The position numbers and the translations under genes were made by a program. Positions 1 through 6,924 of a stretch of 9,881 nucleotides of DNA are shown here, piece by piece (position 1 is the stretch's first letter; each line of letters begins with the position of its first letter). The stretch comes from Desulfacyla sp964522045 (GTDB lineage Bacteria > Desulfobacterota > DSM-4660 > Desulfatiglandales > Desulfatiglandaceae), in the NCBI GenBank assembly GCA_964522045.1, contig CAZFSF010000103.1:1-9881 (forward strand). Reading direction: 5' to 3'. Under the pieces are notes generated by a model, which was not told the DNA's origin, made no database searches, and worked only from the letters and a program-made list of their open reading frames with translations.

Positions 1-465
1 GGCGGCCTAGAGTTGCGCATAACCCCGGTCATAAAGAATGGGCCGTTGCTGGTTCTCCCCCTCAAGCCGGCAGAGCGCTTTACCGTTCACTACTATCACT
101 CGGTGGAAAACGCCCCTATATGGGAAGAACACAGCTTAGACGAAAAGGGGCGAATCTACATCGAGGAAGAACGTTATCTGAAATTCGGGGCCGGTATGGG
201 CCGGATGCCTGGAATAGGCCATATGGTGCGGCGGGGGCAGTATGAAGTAATCGAAAACATGCATATGCCCACAGGCGATTTCATCCTGCGGATAGGAAGC
301 CCCGGCGTGGACCATACCATTATCTGGCGTGGCATCAGGAAAAATCTATCTGCAGTGGCTCCACATGAAGCGGTACGCTTCTCGGCCCGGCCTGTGAGCC
401 TGCTTTACAAAATGTACCGCTCCCTTTTCCCCCATTCCGCCACCCCCATCAAAGGCACGCTCTAA
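1..465 (+). CDS. DUF1850 family protein, TRAP transporter-associated (5' partial)
   Basis: The reading frame is open to the left edge. A TTG at 13 is the first possible start inside the window, but the frame continues upstream (Gly-Gly-Leu-Glu) and the N-terminal hydrophobic segment usual in this family is absent, so I read it as truncated by the window. Numbered from the TTG, it shows the DUF1850 hallmarks: YYHSVENAPIWE at 27-38, an FGAGMG loop at 58-63, and a C-terminal HTIIWRG at 101-107. DUF1850 genes are typically found between a TAXI solute-binding protein gene and a fused TRAP permease gene, and this one precedes such a permease. The molecular role is unknown; an accessory function in TAXI-TRAP uptake at the cell envelope is inferred from linkage. 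The family call is fairly secure; the true start is not visible. Confidence 0.8.
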   Translation, partial: GGLELRITPVIKNGPLLVLPLKPAERFTVHYYHSVENAPIWEEHSLDEKGRIYIEEERYLKFGAGMGRMPGIGHMVRRGQYEVIENMHMPTGDFILRIGSPGVDHTIIWRGIRKNLSAVAPHEAVRFSARPVSLLYKMYRSLFPHSATPIKGTL

Positions 466-467
466 AG

Positions 468-501
468 AGATGAACATCGAACATCGAACATCGAACTTCC
501 A
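468..501 (+). repeat. Left heptamer array of an inverted-repeat element
   Basis: The array begins with AGATGAA at 468-474. Three perfect tandem CATCGAA units follow at 475-495, then a decayed unit CTTCCA at 496-501. The same outer unit and the same CATCGAA heptamer occur in opposite orientation at 732-773, so the two arrays face each other. It starts only three bases after the DUF1850 stop codon. Confidence 0.85.
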
Positions 502-731
502 GGTAAGCGAAGACTCCGATCACGGCAAGGCGTCAAACGCTGAATGGCAAAAGTGTGTCCCGAGATGCTCACGTCCCGTTCAGTTTATACTATCAACTGA
601 AAGTCCGTACCATTAAACGATATTTCAGGGAAAAGAGGGAAATTAAGAGTTTCGTTAAGAGTATCAAAATGGCTGAGAAGAACCCACGCCTTGGCGTGCT
701 TGACTATTCGGTATTGGATGTTTGTTTTTCA

Positions 732-773
732 TTCGATGTTGGACGTTCGATGTTCGATGTTGGACGTTCATCT
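732..773 (-). repeat. Right heptamer array of an inverted-repeat element
   Basis: Six 7-bp units run in register: TTCGATG, TTGGACG, TTCGATG, TTCGATG, TTGGACG and TTCATCT. Read on the minus strand this is AGATGAA followed by alternating CGTCCAA and CATCGAA units, matching the left array at 468-501, which also begins AGATGAA. Paired arms would give a long imperfect stem closing a loop of about 230 nt. I have the impression that such heptamer strings are common in deltaproteobacterial and some planctomycete intergenic DNA, but that is recollection and not tested here. Confidence 0.85.
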
Positions 774-893
774 TTGAAGACAACCTTGATGAATGTAACC
801 TCTGAATGTGCACAAGACAACATAGCAATTACGGCCTATGCCCCTGCTTGGTGTAGGGAACGTTAACCACTCTGTCCACCCTGGGAGACGATC

Positions 894-2798
894 ATGACAA
901 AGAGCAGTGAAACAACATCCTCTTCTTCCGCAATCGAATGGAGCATCTTGAAAGTTATTGCGGTTATAGGAATAGGGCTCAGCCTGTTCGAACTCTATAC
1001 TGCCGGGGTCATTGCCATGACCGCCATGCGGCACAGGGCCGTTTTCCTGACCTCCATTCTCGTCATAGCCTTCTTAACCCGACCCCTTTACAAGGGGGCA
1101 GGGAGAGACCGGTTGAATGGGGCACTCTGCGTTGACATGATCCTGGTTGTCCTGAGCGTGGCCGTGGGTGCGTATATATTCATCGATCTTAACGGCATCT
1201 TTGACCGCCAGGGAGACTGGAGTCAATGGGACATTACTGTTGGCATCACCTTAGTGGTCCTTATTCTCGAGGCCACACGCCGTGTTATCGGTTTAAATCT
1301 GACATGCATTGCCTTAGGGTTCCTGCTGTTCGGATATTTCGGGCCCTACGTGCCCAATATCCTTGTGCACAAGGGTTACTCCATCGAACGGATGGCCACC
1401 ACCCTCTCCCTCACCACAGAGGGGATATTTGGTCTGCCCACCGGGGTTGCAGCCACCTTTGTCTTTATATTTATTTTGTTCGGGTCCTTCTTGGAAAAAA
1501 CGGGGGCAGGGAACTTCTTTATCGATATGGCCTATTCCATTACAGGGCGTTTCTCTGGGGGACCAGCGAAGACCGCTGTGGTAGCAAGCGGATTCATGGG
1601 ATCGGTTGCCGGAAGCGCGGTAGCCAACGTGGTTGCCACGGGCTCCTTTACCATCCCTATGATGAAAAAGATCGGATATAAACCGCACGTGGCCGCCGCC
1701 ATAGAGGCGGCGGCCTCCACAGGGGGCCAGTTGATGCCACCCATCATGGGGGCCGGCGCCTTTCTCATGGCCGAATTCACTCAAACCCCCTACCTTGAAA
1801 TTGTAAAAATATCGTTTATCCCGGCAGTCCTTTACTTTTTCTCTGTCATCCTTTTTGTGCATTTTGAGGCCCAGAAGGAAGGCATCTGGGGCCAGCCCAA
1901 AGAGGTCTTGCCAAGGCTTGGCAAAACCATAAAAAAAGGGATCCATTTTGTTATTCCTGTTGGCATTCTTATCACAGTACTCGTCATGAATTACAGCCCG
2001 ATGATGGCAGGGTTTATCGCCATATTAGCGATCTACTTCACAGCGCTTCTTCGGAAAGACTCACGGATTTCATTCAAGACCCTGCTCAAGACCTTAGAGC
2101 AGGGGGCGCGCAATGCCGTTGTGGTAGCGGTCGCCTGTGCCGCGGCCGGCATTATCGTAGGGGTTGTAAATCTGACCGGGACAGGGTTGAGATTTTCTTC
2201 TCTGGTCGTTTCTCTTTCTCATGGGATTCCTCTCTTAGCCTTGGGCCTGGTTGCGATCACCTCCCTGCTCCTCGGGATGGGACTTCCGGTGACAGCATCC
2301 TACATCGTTCTGGTTATTTTGGCAGGCCCGGGTTTAATGGATTTAGGGATTCCGCTCCTTACTGCCCATATGATTGTCTTCTGGTACAGCCAGGACGCAA
2401 ACGTAACCCCGCCTGTTGCCTTAGAGTCCTTTGCAGCATCCGGCATAGCAGGCTCAAGCCCCATGCGGACGGCGTTCACATCGTGGAAATTAGCCAAAGG
2501 TCTCTATATTATACCGGTGGTCATGGCCTATCATCCCCTCCTCCTGAACGGCCCCACCGGGGAAGTGATCCAGACAGTTATATTTTGCACTTTAGCAATT
2601 ACTGCCTTTGTGATCTGTTTAGAGAGGTACTTCCTCGTACCCCTAACCTGGGTAGAAACGATCCTGCACGGAGGGTCTGCCATCGCGTTAATCTGGGCGA
2701 ACGATACCGTTAACTATATGGGCTTTGCAGTATTCCTTATCCTTACGGTCTATCAGGTTATGGCGAAAAAGAAGACGCCCAGCCGGGAGAGAAATTAG
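894..2798 (+). CDS. TRAP transporter permease, fused DctQ-DctM (4TM/12TM), TAXI type
   Basis: This is an integral inner-membrane permease of a tripartite ATP-independent periplasmic transporter. With a TAXI-type periplasmic binding protein it would import a small organic acid or similar solute using an ion gradient; the substrate cannot be told from the sequence. The 634-residue length fits the fused TAXI permeases. About five hydrophobic segments before residue 150 form the small-subunit (DctQ-like) part. The DctM-like part follows, with family motifs GSVAGSAVANVVATGS (236-251), EAAASTGGQLMPPIMGAGAF (271-290), GMGLPVTASY (near 461-470) and a conserved WYSQDANVTPP loop near 496. The ATG at 894 has GGGAG at 883-887 six bases upstream. 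It normally pairs with DUF1850, whose gene lies upstream across a repeat-bearing gap, and the unit ends at the terminator at 2840-2865. The frame is intact. Confidence 0.95.
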   Translation: MTKSSETTSSSSAIEWSILKVIAVIGIGLSLFELYTAGVIAMTAMRHRAVFLTSILVIAFLTRPLYKGAGRDRLNGALCVDMILVVLSVAVGAYIFIDLNGIFDRQGDWSQWDITVGITLVVLILEATRRVIGLNLTCIALGFLLFGYFGPYVPNILVHKGYSIERMATTLSLTTEGIFGLPTGVAATFVFIFILFGSFLEKTGAGNFFIDMAYSITGRFSGGPAKTAVVASGFMGSVAGSAVANVVATGSFTIPMMKKIGYKPHVAAAIEAAASTGGQLMPPIMGAGAFLMAEFTQTPYLEIVKISFIPAVLYFFSVILFVHFEAQKEGIWGQPKEVLPRLGKTIKKGIHFVIPVGILITVLVMNYSPMMAGFIAILAIYFTALLRKDSRISFKTLLKTLEQGARNAVVVAVACAAAGIIVGVVNLTGTGLRFSSLVVSLSHGIPLLALGLVAITSLLLGMGLPVTASYIVLVILAGPGLMDLGIPLLTAHMIVFWYSQDANVTPPVALESFAASGIAGSSPMRTAFTSWKLAKGLYIIPVVMAYHPLLLNGPTGEVIQTVIFCTLAITAFVICLERYFLVPLTWVETILHGGSAIALIWANDTVNYMGFAVFLILTVYQVMAKKKTPSRERN

Positions 2799-2839
2799 TT
2801 TTCGCTTTAGGAATGAGGACGAAATAACTGCCGCATTTG

Positions 2840-2865
2840 ACCCCGCCAGGGGCGGGGTTCTTTTT
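2840..2865 (+). terminator. Rho-independent terminator of the TRAP operon
   Basis: The stem CCCCGCC (2841-2847) pairs perfectly with GGCGGGG (2851-2857) across an AGG loop, and A2840/T2858 extends it to 8 bp. It is followed by TCTTTTT. It sits 42 bp after the permease stop and separates the transporter unit from the peptidase gene. Confidence 0.92.
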
Positions 2866-2877
2866 GGATTCATCCTC

Positions 2878-2940
2878 TTAATCGTACTCTTAATCATAAT
2901 CGTTTTGAGCAAGATTAGGATTATGATTAAGATTATGGAA
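2878..2940. repeat. Inverted hexamer arrays after the terminator
   Basis: The left arm reads as 6-bp units TTAATC, GTACTC, TTAATC, ATAATC (2878-2901). The right arm reads AAGATT, AGGATT, ATGATT, AAGATT, ATGGAA (2911-2940), which is the same unit family on the other strand. The core is a perfect 13-bp inverted repeat, CTTAATCATAATC at 2889-2901 and GATTATGATTAAG at 2919-2931, with a 17-bp spacer. A weak promoter for the peptidase gene could be hidden here (TTGAGC at 2905-2910, 17-bp gap, TAAGAT at 2928-2933), but AT-rich repeats make such matches easy. Confidence 0.8.
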
Positions 2941-2977
2941 TGAGTGATTTGGTCCAGTATGTAGTTGAGGAGGACAG

Positions 2978-5896
2978 ATGAGTACTGATTATGGATTTCA
3001 ACTTCTGAAAGAGCAGGAGATCAAGGAATTGAAGACCTTGGCTAATGTTTATCGCCATTCGAAAACCGGGGCCCAACTCCTCTCCCTTACCACAGATGAC
3101 GAGAATAAGGTTTTTGGAATAACATTTCGCACACCCCCGTCGGATTCCACAGGGGTAGCCCACATATTAGAACATTCCGTGCTTTGCGGATCACGAAAAT
3201 ACCCGGTTAAAGAGCCCTTTGTGGAGCTTCTTAAGGGATCCCTGCAGACCTTTCTCAATGCCTTTACTTACCCCGACAAGACCTGCTACCCCGTGGCCAG
3301 TCAAAACCTCCAGGACTTTTACAATCTCATAGATGTCTATCTCGATGCTGTTTTCTATCCCCGTATTACGCGCTCCATATTCCAGCAGGAGGGGTGGCAT
3401 TTTGAACTGGAAAATAGAGATGATCCCCTCTCATACAAGGGGGTGGTCTTTAATGAAATGAAAGGTGCCTATTCGTCCCCTGACAACCTCATTTCCGAGT
3501 ACTCCCTTCAATCCCTTTTTCCGGATAACGCATATGGTTTTGATTCGGGCGGCGATCCAAAGCAGATACCACATCTTACCTATGAACAATTCCATTCCTT
3601 TCACAAGAGGTACTATCATCCCTCCAATGTTAGGATCTACTTTTACGGTGATGATGATCCGGCTGAGAGGTTAAGACTGGTCAATGAGTATCTCAAGGAC
3701 TTTGATCCGATCGAAATCGACTCGGAGATCCGGTTGCAGATCCCCTTCAAAGAATCCAAACGTTTTATCCGCCCCTTTATGGTCGGAGAAGATGCGGACA
3801 CAAGCCCGAAAGGGATGGTTACTCTCAACTGGATGCTCACTGAAACAACAGATGTTGAAACAAATTTTGCCCTTCACATCTTAGAGTATATCCTCTTGGG
3901 CATGCCTGGCTCCCCCCTGAGAAAGGCCCTTATAGACTCGGGATTAGGAGAAGATATCGCCGGTGTGGGTCTCGAAAATGAGCTGCGTCAAATCTATTTC
4001 TCTACCGGCCTCAAGGGTATTGACACAAAAAGCGCCGACCGTATTGAATCCCTCATCTTGGAGACCCTGAGCGAACTGGCCCGGTCCGGGATCGATCCCA
4101 AAACAAGGGAAGCAGCCCTGAATACCATCGAATTCGGGTTGAGGGAAAATAACACTGGGAGTTTTCCCCGCGGCCTCTCGCTCATGCTGCGGTCCCTGAC
4201 CACCTGGCTTTATGACAGCGACCCGCTGGCCCTCATCTCCTTCGAAGGACCGCTTGAAACCATAAAATCCAGAGTTAGATCAGAAAATGCCTTTTTTGAA
4301 GAGATGATCGACCGCATGTTTCTCTCAAACCCGCACCGAACCACCCTAATTCTCCAGCCGGACAGAGGTCTCAGGAAGCAAGAAGAAAAAAGCGAAAGGG
4401 ATCAATTAACAAATGCCCGGTCCGCCATGGTCAGTGAAGAGTTAGAAATGGTTGTAGATAACACAAAAGAACTGAAGCGCCTCCAGGGTACTCCTGATTC
4501 GCCCGAAGCCTTGGCCGCCATCCCAATGCTGAAATTAGAGGACCTGGATAAACAGAACAAGAACATCCCCTTAGCCTCCTCAAAAGAGAGCGGAACGGAA
4601 ATTCTGTTCCACGATCTGTTTACTAACGGCATTGCATATGTGGACTTGGGCTTCAATCTGCGTTGTCTCCCCTCCGAATACCTCCCTTATCTACCCCTCT
4701 TTGGCCGGGCCCTTGTTGAGATAGGGACAAAAAAGGAGGACTTCGTCACACTGACCCAGCGTATAAGCCGCAAGACCGGAGGGATCAGGCCGCAATCGTT
4801 CACATCTGACGTTAAGGGCTCCCGGAAGAGCGCTGCATGGCTCTTCCTGAGGGGCAAGGGAATGTCAGGCCAGATCGAGGATTTGATCCATATCCTGCAG
4901 GACGTGCTCCTGACGGTGAAGTTGGATAACCGGGAACGGTTTCAACAGATGGTGATGGAGGAGAAGGCCAGGGTTGAGCAGAAGCTTGTCTCTGCCGGGC
5001 ATCAGGTGGTCAACCTCCGGCTAAGGGCCCATTTCAGCGAGGCCCACTGGGCTGCGGAGCAGATGAGCGGGATAAGTTATCTCTTCTTTATAAGAAAATT
5101 AGCACTGGCAGTTGATAAGGACTGGGCTGGTGTGCTCGCCGTCCTCCGGCAAATGCACAAAATCCTCTTGAACCGCAACTCAATGGTCGCGAATATCACC
5201 TTAGACCAACAGGGATGGTCCCGGATTGAGCCGCGCCTGAAGGACCTGATAGAAGCAATGCCAAAAGGCCCGATCTCCGAGCCGGACTGGCCCGAAGGAG
5301 GCAACCCCCTTTTCGAAGGGATGACCATCCCCTCCCAGGTCAACTATGTGGGCAAAGGTGCTGACCTCTACAGCATGGGGTACAGTTTTCATGGCTCTGC
5401 ATTAGTTATAACGCGTTATCTGCGCAATGCCTATCTGTGGGACCAGGTTCGTGTCCAGGGCGGGGCCTACGGCGCATTCTGCATTTTTGATCGCCTTTCA
5501 GGTGTTTTGACCTTTGTATCTTACAGGGACCCCAACCTTACCCAAACCATTGAAGCCTTTGACCGGTCCGGCCGGTTCCTTGGTGAAATGACTCTCAGTG
5601 ACGATGAGCTTACCAAGAGCATCATCGGAGCTATTGGAGATCTGGACAGCCATATGCTTCCGGACGCAAAGGGATTCAGTTCAATGGTTCGTTATCTCAT
5701 CGGCGATACCGAAGAAAACCGGCAACAGATGCGGGACGAAATACTCAATACCGGGGCCGCTGATTTCAAAAATATGGCACAGGTTCTGGAGGAAGTGAAA
5801 AATAGGGGTATAGTGAAAGTCCTCGGATCCCCCACCGCCATCGAAGCAGCCGAGAAAGACCAACCGGGATGGCTGAAGGTGGTGAAGGTTCTTTAG
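2978..5896 (+). CDS. M16C zinc metallopeptidase, presequence protease (PreP/Cym1) type
   Basis: This is a large peptidase of the insulinase/pitrilysin clan, subfamily M16C, which degrades unfolded peptides inside a closed two-half chamber. The inverted zinc motif HxxEH is intact (H62, E65, H66 in AHILEH), and the distal glutamate ligand is E160 in VVFNEMKGAYSS, 94 residues on, a normal spacing. The middle part (about 450-710) matches the M16C-associated region, including EEKARVEQKL and AHFSEAHWAAEQ. The C-terminal half holds the substrate-binding Arg/Tyr pair R825 and Y831 in RVQGGAYG. At 972 residues it is full length for the bacterial family, with no signal peptide or membrane segment, so probably cytosolic. 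The ATG at 2978 has GAGGAGG at 2967-2973 four bases upstream. It stands alone between a terminator and the accessory region. Its physiological substrates are unknown; peptide clearance is the family inference. Confidence 0.95.
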   Translation: MSTDYGFQLLKEQEIKELKTLANVYRHSKTGAQLLSLTTDDENKVFGITFRTPPSDSTGVAHILEHSVLCGSRKYPVKEPFVELLKGSLQTFLNAFTYPDKTCYPVASQNLQDFYNLIDVYLDAVFYPRITRSIFQQEGWHFELENRDDPLSYKGVVFNEMKGAYSSPDNLISEYSLQSLFPDNAYGFDSGGDPKQIPHLTYEQFHSFHKRYYHPSNVRIYFYGDDDPAERLRLVNEYLKDFDPIEIDSEIRLQIPFKESKRFIRPFMVGEDADTSPKGMVTLNWMLTETTDVETNFALHILEYILLGMPGSPLRKALIDSGLGEDIAGVGLENELRQIYFSTGLKGIDTKSADRIESLILETLSELARSGIDPKTREAALNTIEFGLRENNTGSFPRGLSLMLRSLTTWLYDSDPLALISFEGPLETIKSRVRSENAFFEEMIDRMFLSNPHRTTLILQPDRGLRKQEEKSERDQLTNARSAMVSEELEMVVDNTKELKRLQGTPDSPEALAAIPMLKLEDLDKQNKNIPLASSKESGTEILFHDLFTNGIAYVDLGFNLRCLPSEYLPYLPLFGRALVEIGTKKEDFVTLTQRISRKTGGIRPQSFTSDVKGSRKSAAWLFLRGKGMSGQIEDLIHILQDVLLTVKLDNRERFQQMVMEEKARVEQKLVSAGHQVVNLRLRAHFSEAHWAAEQMSGISYLFFIRKLALAVDKDWAGVLAVLRQMHKILLNRNSMVANITLDQQGWSRIEPRLKDLIEAMPKGPISEPDWPEGGNPLFEGMTIPSQVNYVGKGADLYSMGYSFHGSALVITRYLRNAYLWDQVRVQGGAYGAFCIFDRLSGVLTFVSYRDPNLTQTIEAFDRSGRFLGEMTLSDDELTKSIIGAIGDLDSHMLPDAKGFSSMVRYLIGDTEENRQQMRDEILNTGAADFKNMAQVLEEVKNRGIVKVLGSPTAIEAAEKDQPGWLKVVKVL

Positions 5897-5943
5897 AAAG
5901 ATAGTGGCTGCAATATGACTTCCGAAAAACGCTCCTGTCTCGC

Positions 5944-6020
5944 GCAAAGCCGCTAAGGACGCCAAGATGAAATGACTAATGTCAATATATTATCCCTGAG
6001 TTCTCTGCGGGCTCTGCCCG
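5944..6020. repeat. Degenerate 8-9-bp unit arrays in inverted arrangement
   Basis: The left part has GCAAAG (5944-5949), GCTAAG (5952-5957) and GCCAAG (5961-5966), a unit with a period of 8 to 9 bp. The right part has two CTCTGC units at 6003-6008 and 6012-6017, with a period of 9 bp, resembling the opposite strand of the left units. The pairing is imperfect, so this is a decayed version at best of the cleaner arrays at 468-773 and 2878-2940. Confidence 0.45.
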
Positions 6021-6087
6021 CCCCGTAGCTCCGGCAGATGGTACTGGGGTGACAAACCTGACTTTTTAGGGCTTTATCAAAAATAGC

Positions 6088-6115
6088 TTGACAAATCAGC
6101 CCGACATGTTATGAG
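6088..6115 (+). promoter_or_regulatory. Sigma-70-type promoter of the winged-helix gene
   Basis: A perfect -35 hexamer TTGACA lies at 6088-6093. After 16 bp comes TATGAG at 6110-6115 as a four-of-six -10 box. Transcription would start near 6122, giving a short leader before the GAGGG Shine-Dalgarno at 6135-6139. The weak -10 is consistent with a regulated promoter and is overlapped by an inverted repeat. Confidence 0.55.
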
Positions 6116-6132
6116 TAGCTTTATTACTCATA
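6110..6132. promoter_or_regulatory. Candidate operator, 8-bp inverted repeat over the -10 box
   Basis: TATGAGTA (6110-6117) and TACTCATA (6125-6132) are perfect reverse complements separated by 7 bp. The repeat covers the proposed -10 box and the start site, and ends just before the Shine-Dalgarno of a gene encoding a winged-helix DNA-binding protein. This is the usual layout of an autoregulatory operator. Alternatively, the transcript could form a small hairpin near the ribosome binding site. Confidence 0.5.
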
Positions 6133-6144
6133 TAGAGGGCTATA

Positions 6145-6735
6145 ATGGATAATCTATTCGACGGTCTGATTGCATCCAAAACCAGGATTAAGCTCCTGAC
6201 CAGGCTTTTTTTCAACCCTGACACCCGCTCATATCTTCGTGAATTAGCCAAGGAGTTCAATTTATCCACAAACTCGGTTCGGGAAGAACTTAACCAGCTT
6301 ACCAAAACCAACCTCCTGAAATCTAAAAGAAATGGCCGCCAGGTCCTCTATGCCGCTAACCAGGATCATCCCCTCTTTCCGGAATTAAAATCCATGGTAA
6401 GCAAGGCCATGGGGATAGACCAGGTCATTGACAGTATCGTCAGCAGGTTGGGTGACTTGGAGAGGGCCTATCTAATCGACGACTACGCCCAAGGAAAAGA
6501 TACGGGGATTGTAGATCTCTTATTGGTTGGAAATATCGACCAATATCACCTGAATGATTTGAGCAGAAAAACTGAACGATATATTAAACGAAAGATTCGG
6601 TCCCTGGTCTTGAACAGGGAGGAATACGAAGAACTCGAGCCTAAGCTGGAACAGAGACCCACTGTTCTGATCTGGGAGGCAAAGACAGCAAAAACGGGAA
6701 GCCCTAAAACAGAGCCTATCGCCCAGTGCTCATAA
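6145..6735 (+). CDS. Winged-helix protein fused to a degenerate nucleotidyltransferase-like domain
   Basis: This 196-residue protein has two parts. Residues about 5-75 form an ArsR/MarR-like winged helix: the helix-turn-helix is LRELAKEFNLSTNSVREELN (31-50), followed by a wing around KRNGRQVLYAA (61-71). Residues about 104-175 resemble a minimal (MNT-type) pol-beta nucleotidyltransferase, but key residues are gone. Where active members have a Gly-Ser turn, this has IDDYAQG (111-117). Where they have the metal-binding Asp-x-Asp, this has GIVDLLLVG (121-129), keeping only D124. It is therefore probably a binding or dimerisation domain and not an enzyme. The ATG at 6145 has GAGGG five bases upstream. 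It has its own promoter with an inverted repeat, suggesting autoregulation. The C-terminal 15 residues look variable. Its targets are unknown, and whether it controls the AbiE pair 190 bp downstream is untested. Confidence 0.75.
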   Translation: MDNLFDGLIASKTRIKLLTRLFFNPDTRSYLRELAKEFNLSTNSVREELNQLTKTNLLKSKRNGRQVLYAANQDHPLFPELKSMVSKAMGIDQVIDSIVSRLGDLERAYLIDDYAQGKDTGIVDLLLVGNIDQYHLNDLSRKTERYIKRKIRSLVLNREEYEELEPKLEQRPTVLIWEAKTAKTGSPKTEPIAQCS

Positions 6736-6888
6736 AATTAAACAGTATATCAATAAGTTATATCAGCCATCGATGCTTACTTAAGGGGCGGAGCTATGTC
6801 TTCATCTCTGATAGATCAATAAACAGCATCTTGTATTTAAGATTTTTAAAAATACTTCCCACTTTGGCACGATTCGAGGCCGAACCGA

Positions 6889-6917
6889 TTAACATTTCAT
6901 TTAATTATTGTTATTAA
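6889..6917 (+). promoter_or_regulatory. Possible promoter of the AbiE-type pair
   Basis: TTAACA (6889-6894, five of six to the -35 consensus) and TATTAA (6912-6917, four of six) are 17 bp apart. Transcription would begin at or next to the ATG at 6925, implying a leaderless or nearly leaderless message, which fits the absence of any Shine-Dalgarno before that ATG. The 189-bp gap (6736-6924) is AT-rich and also holds a perfect 12-bp palindrome ATTTTTAAAAAT at 6842-6853 and a 5-bp inverted repeat TTAAT/ATTAA at 6901-6917. In such AT-rich DNA chance matches are likely. Confidence 0.3.
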
Positions 6918-6924
6918 TAAAAAT

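Larger units (their letters stand above)
466..893. other. Gene-free gap inside the TRAP operon
   Basis: This is 428 bp between the DUF1850 gene and the permease gene, two genes normally close together. It contains the inverted heptamer arrays at 468-501 and 732-773 with about 230 bp between them, then about 120 bp of unremarkable leader. A small hairpin (CACGCC, TT, GGCGTG) lies at 685-698. An open frame at 555-866 exists, but it reads through the heptamers and ends in a composition unlike a protein, so I do not call it a gene. I see no intrinsic terminator here, so read-through from the DUF1850 gene is possible. Confidence 0.6.
5897..6144. other. Intergenic region with degenerate repeats and a promoter
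   Basis: This is 248 bp between the peptidase gene and the winged-helix gene. It holds a degenerate short-unit array at 5944-6020 and, in its last 60 bp, a promoter with an overlapping inverted repeat. I see no strong intrinsic terminator after the peptidase gene. No small gene is supported. Confidence 0.6.

Noticed and set aside
468..773. CRISPR array
   Set aside because: Units are only 7 bp, directly abutting, in facing orientation and without spacers; no cas genes are present.
555..866. Open frame of 103 codons on the plus strand between the DUF1850 and permease genes
   Set aside because: It runs through the right heptamer array, giving a repeat-derived FDVGRSMFDVGRS, lacks a ribosome binding site and resembles no family I know.
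1314..1946. Long open frame of 210 codons on the minus strand
   Set aside because: It lies wholly opposite the permease gene and its translation (rich in Gly, His, Cys) looks like an antisense shadow.
6726..6917. Open frame of 63 codons after the winged-helix gene
   Set aside because: It lies in AT-rich intergenic DNA without a ribosome binding site, and its Ile/Ser/Tyr-rich translation has no recognisable features.
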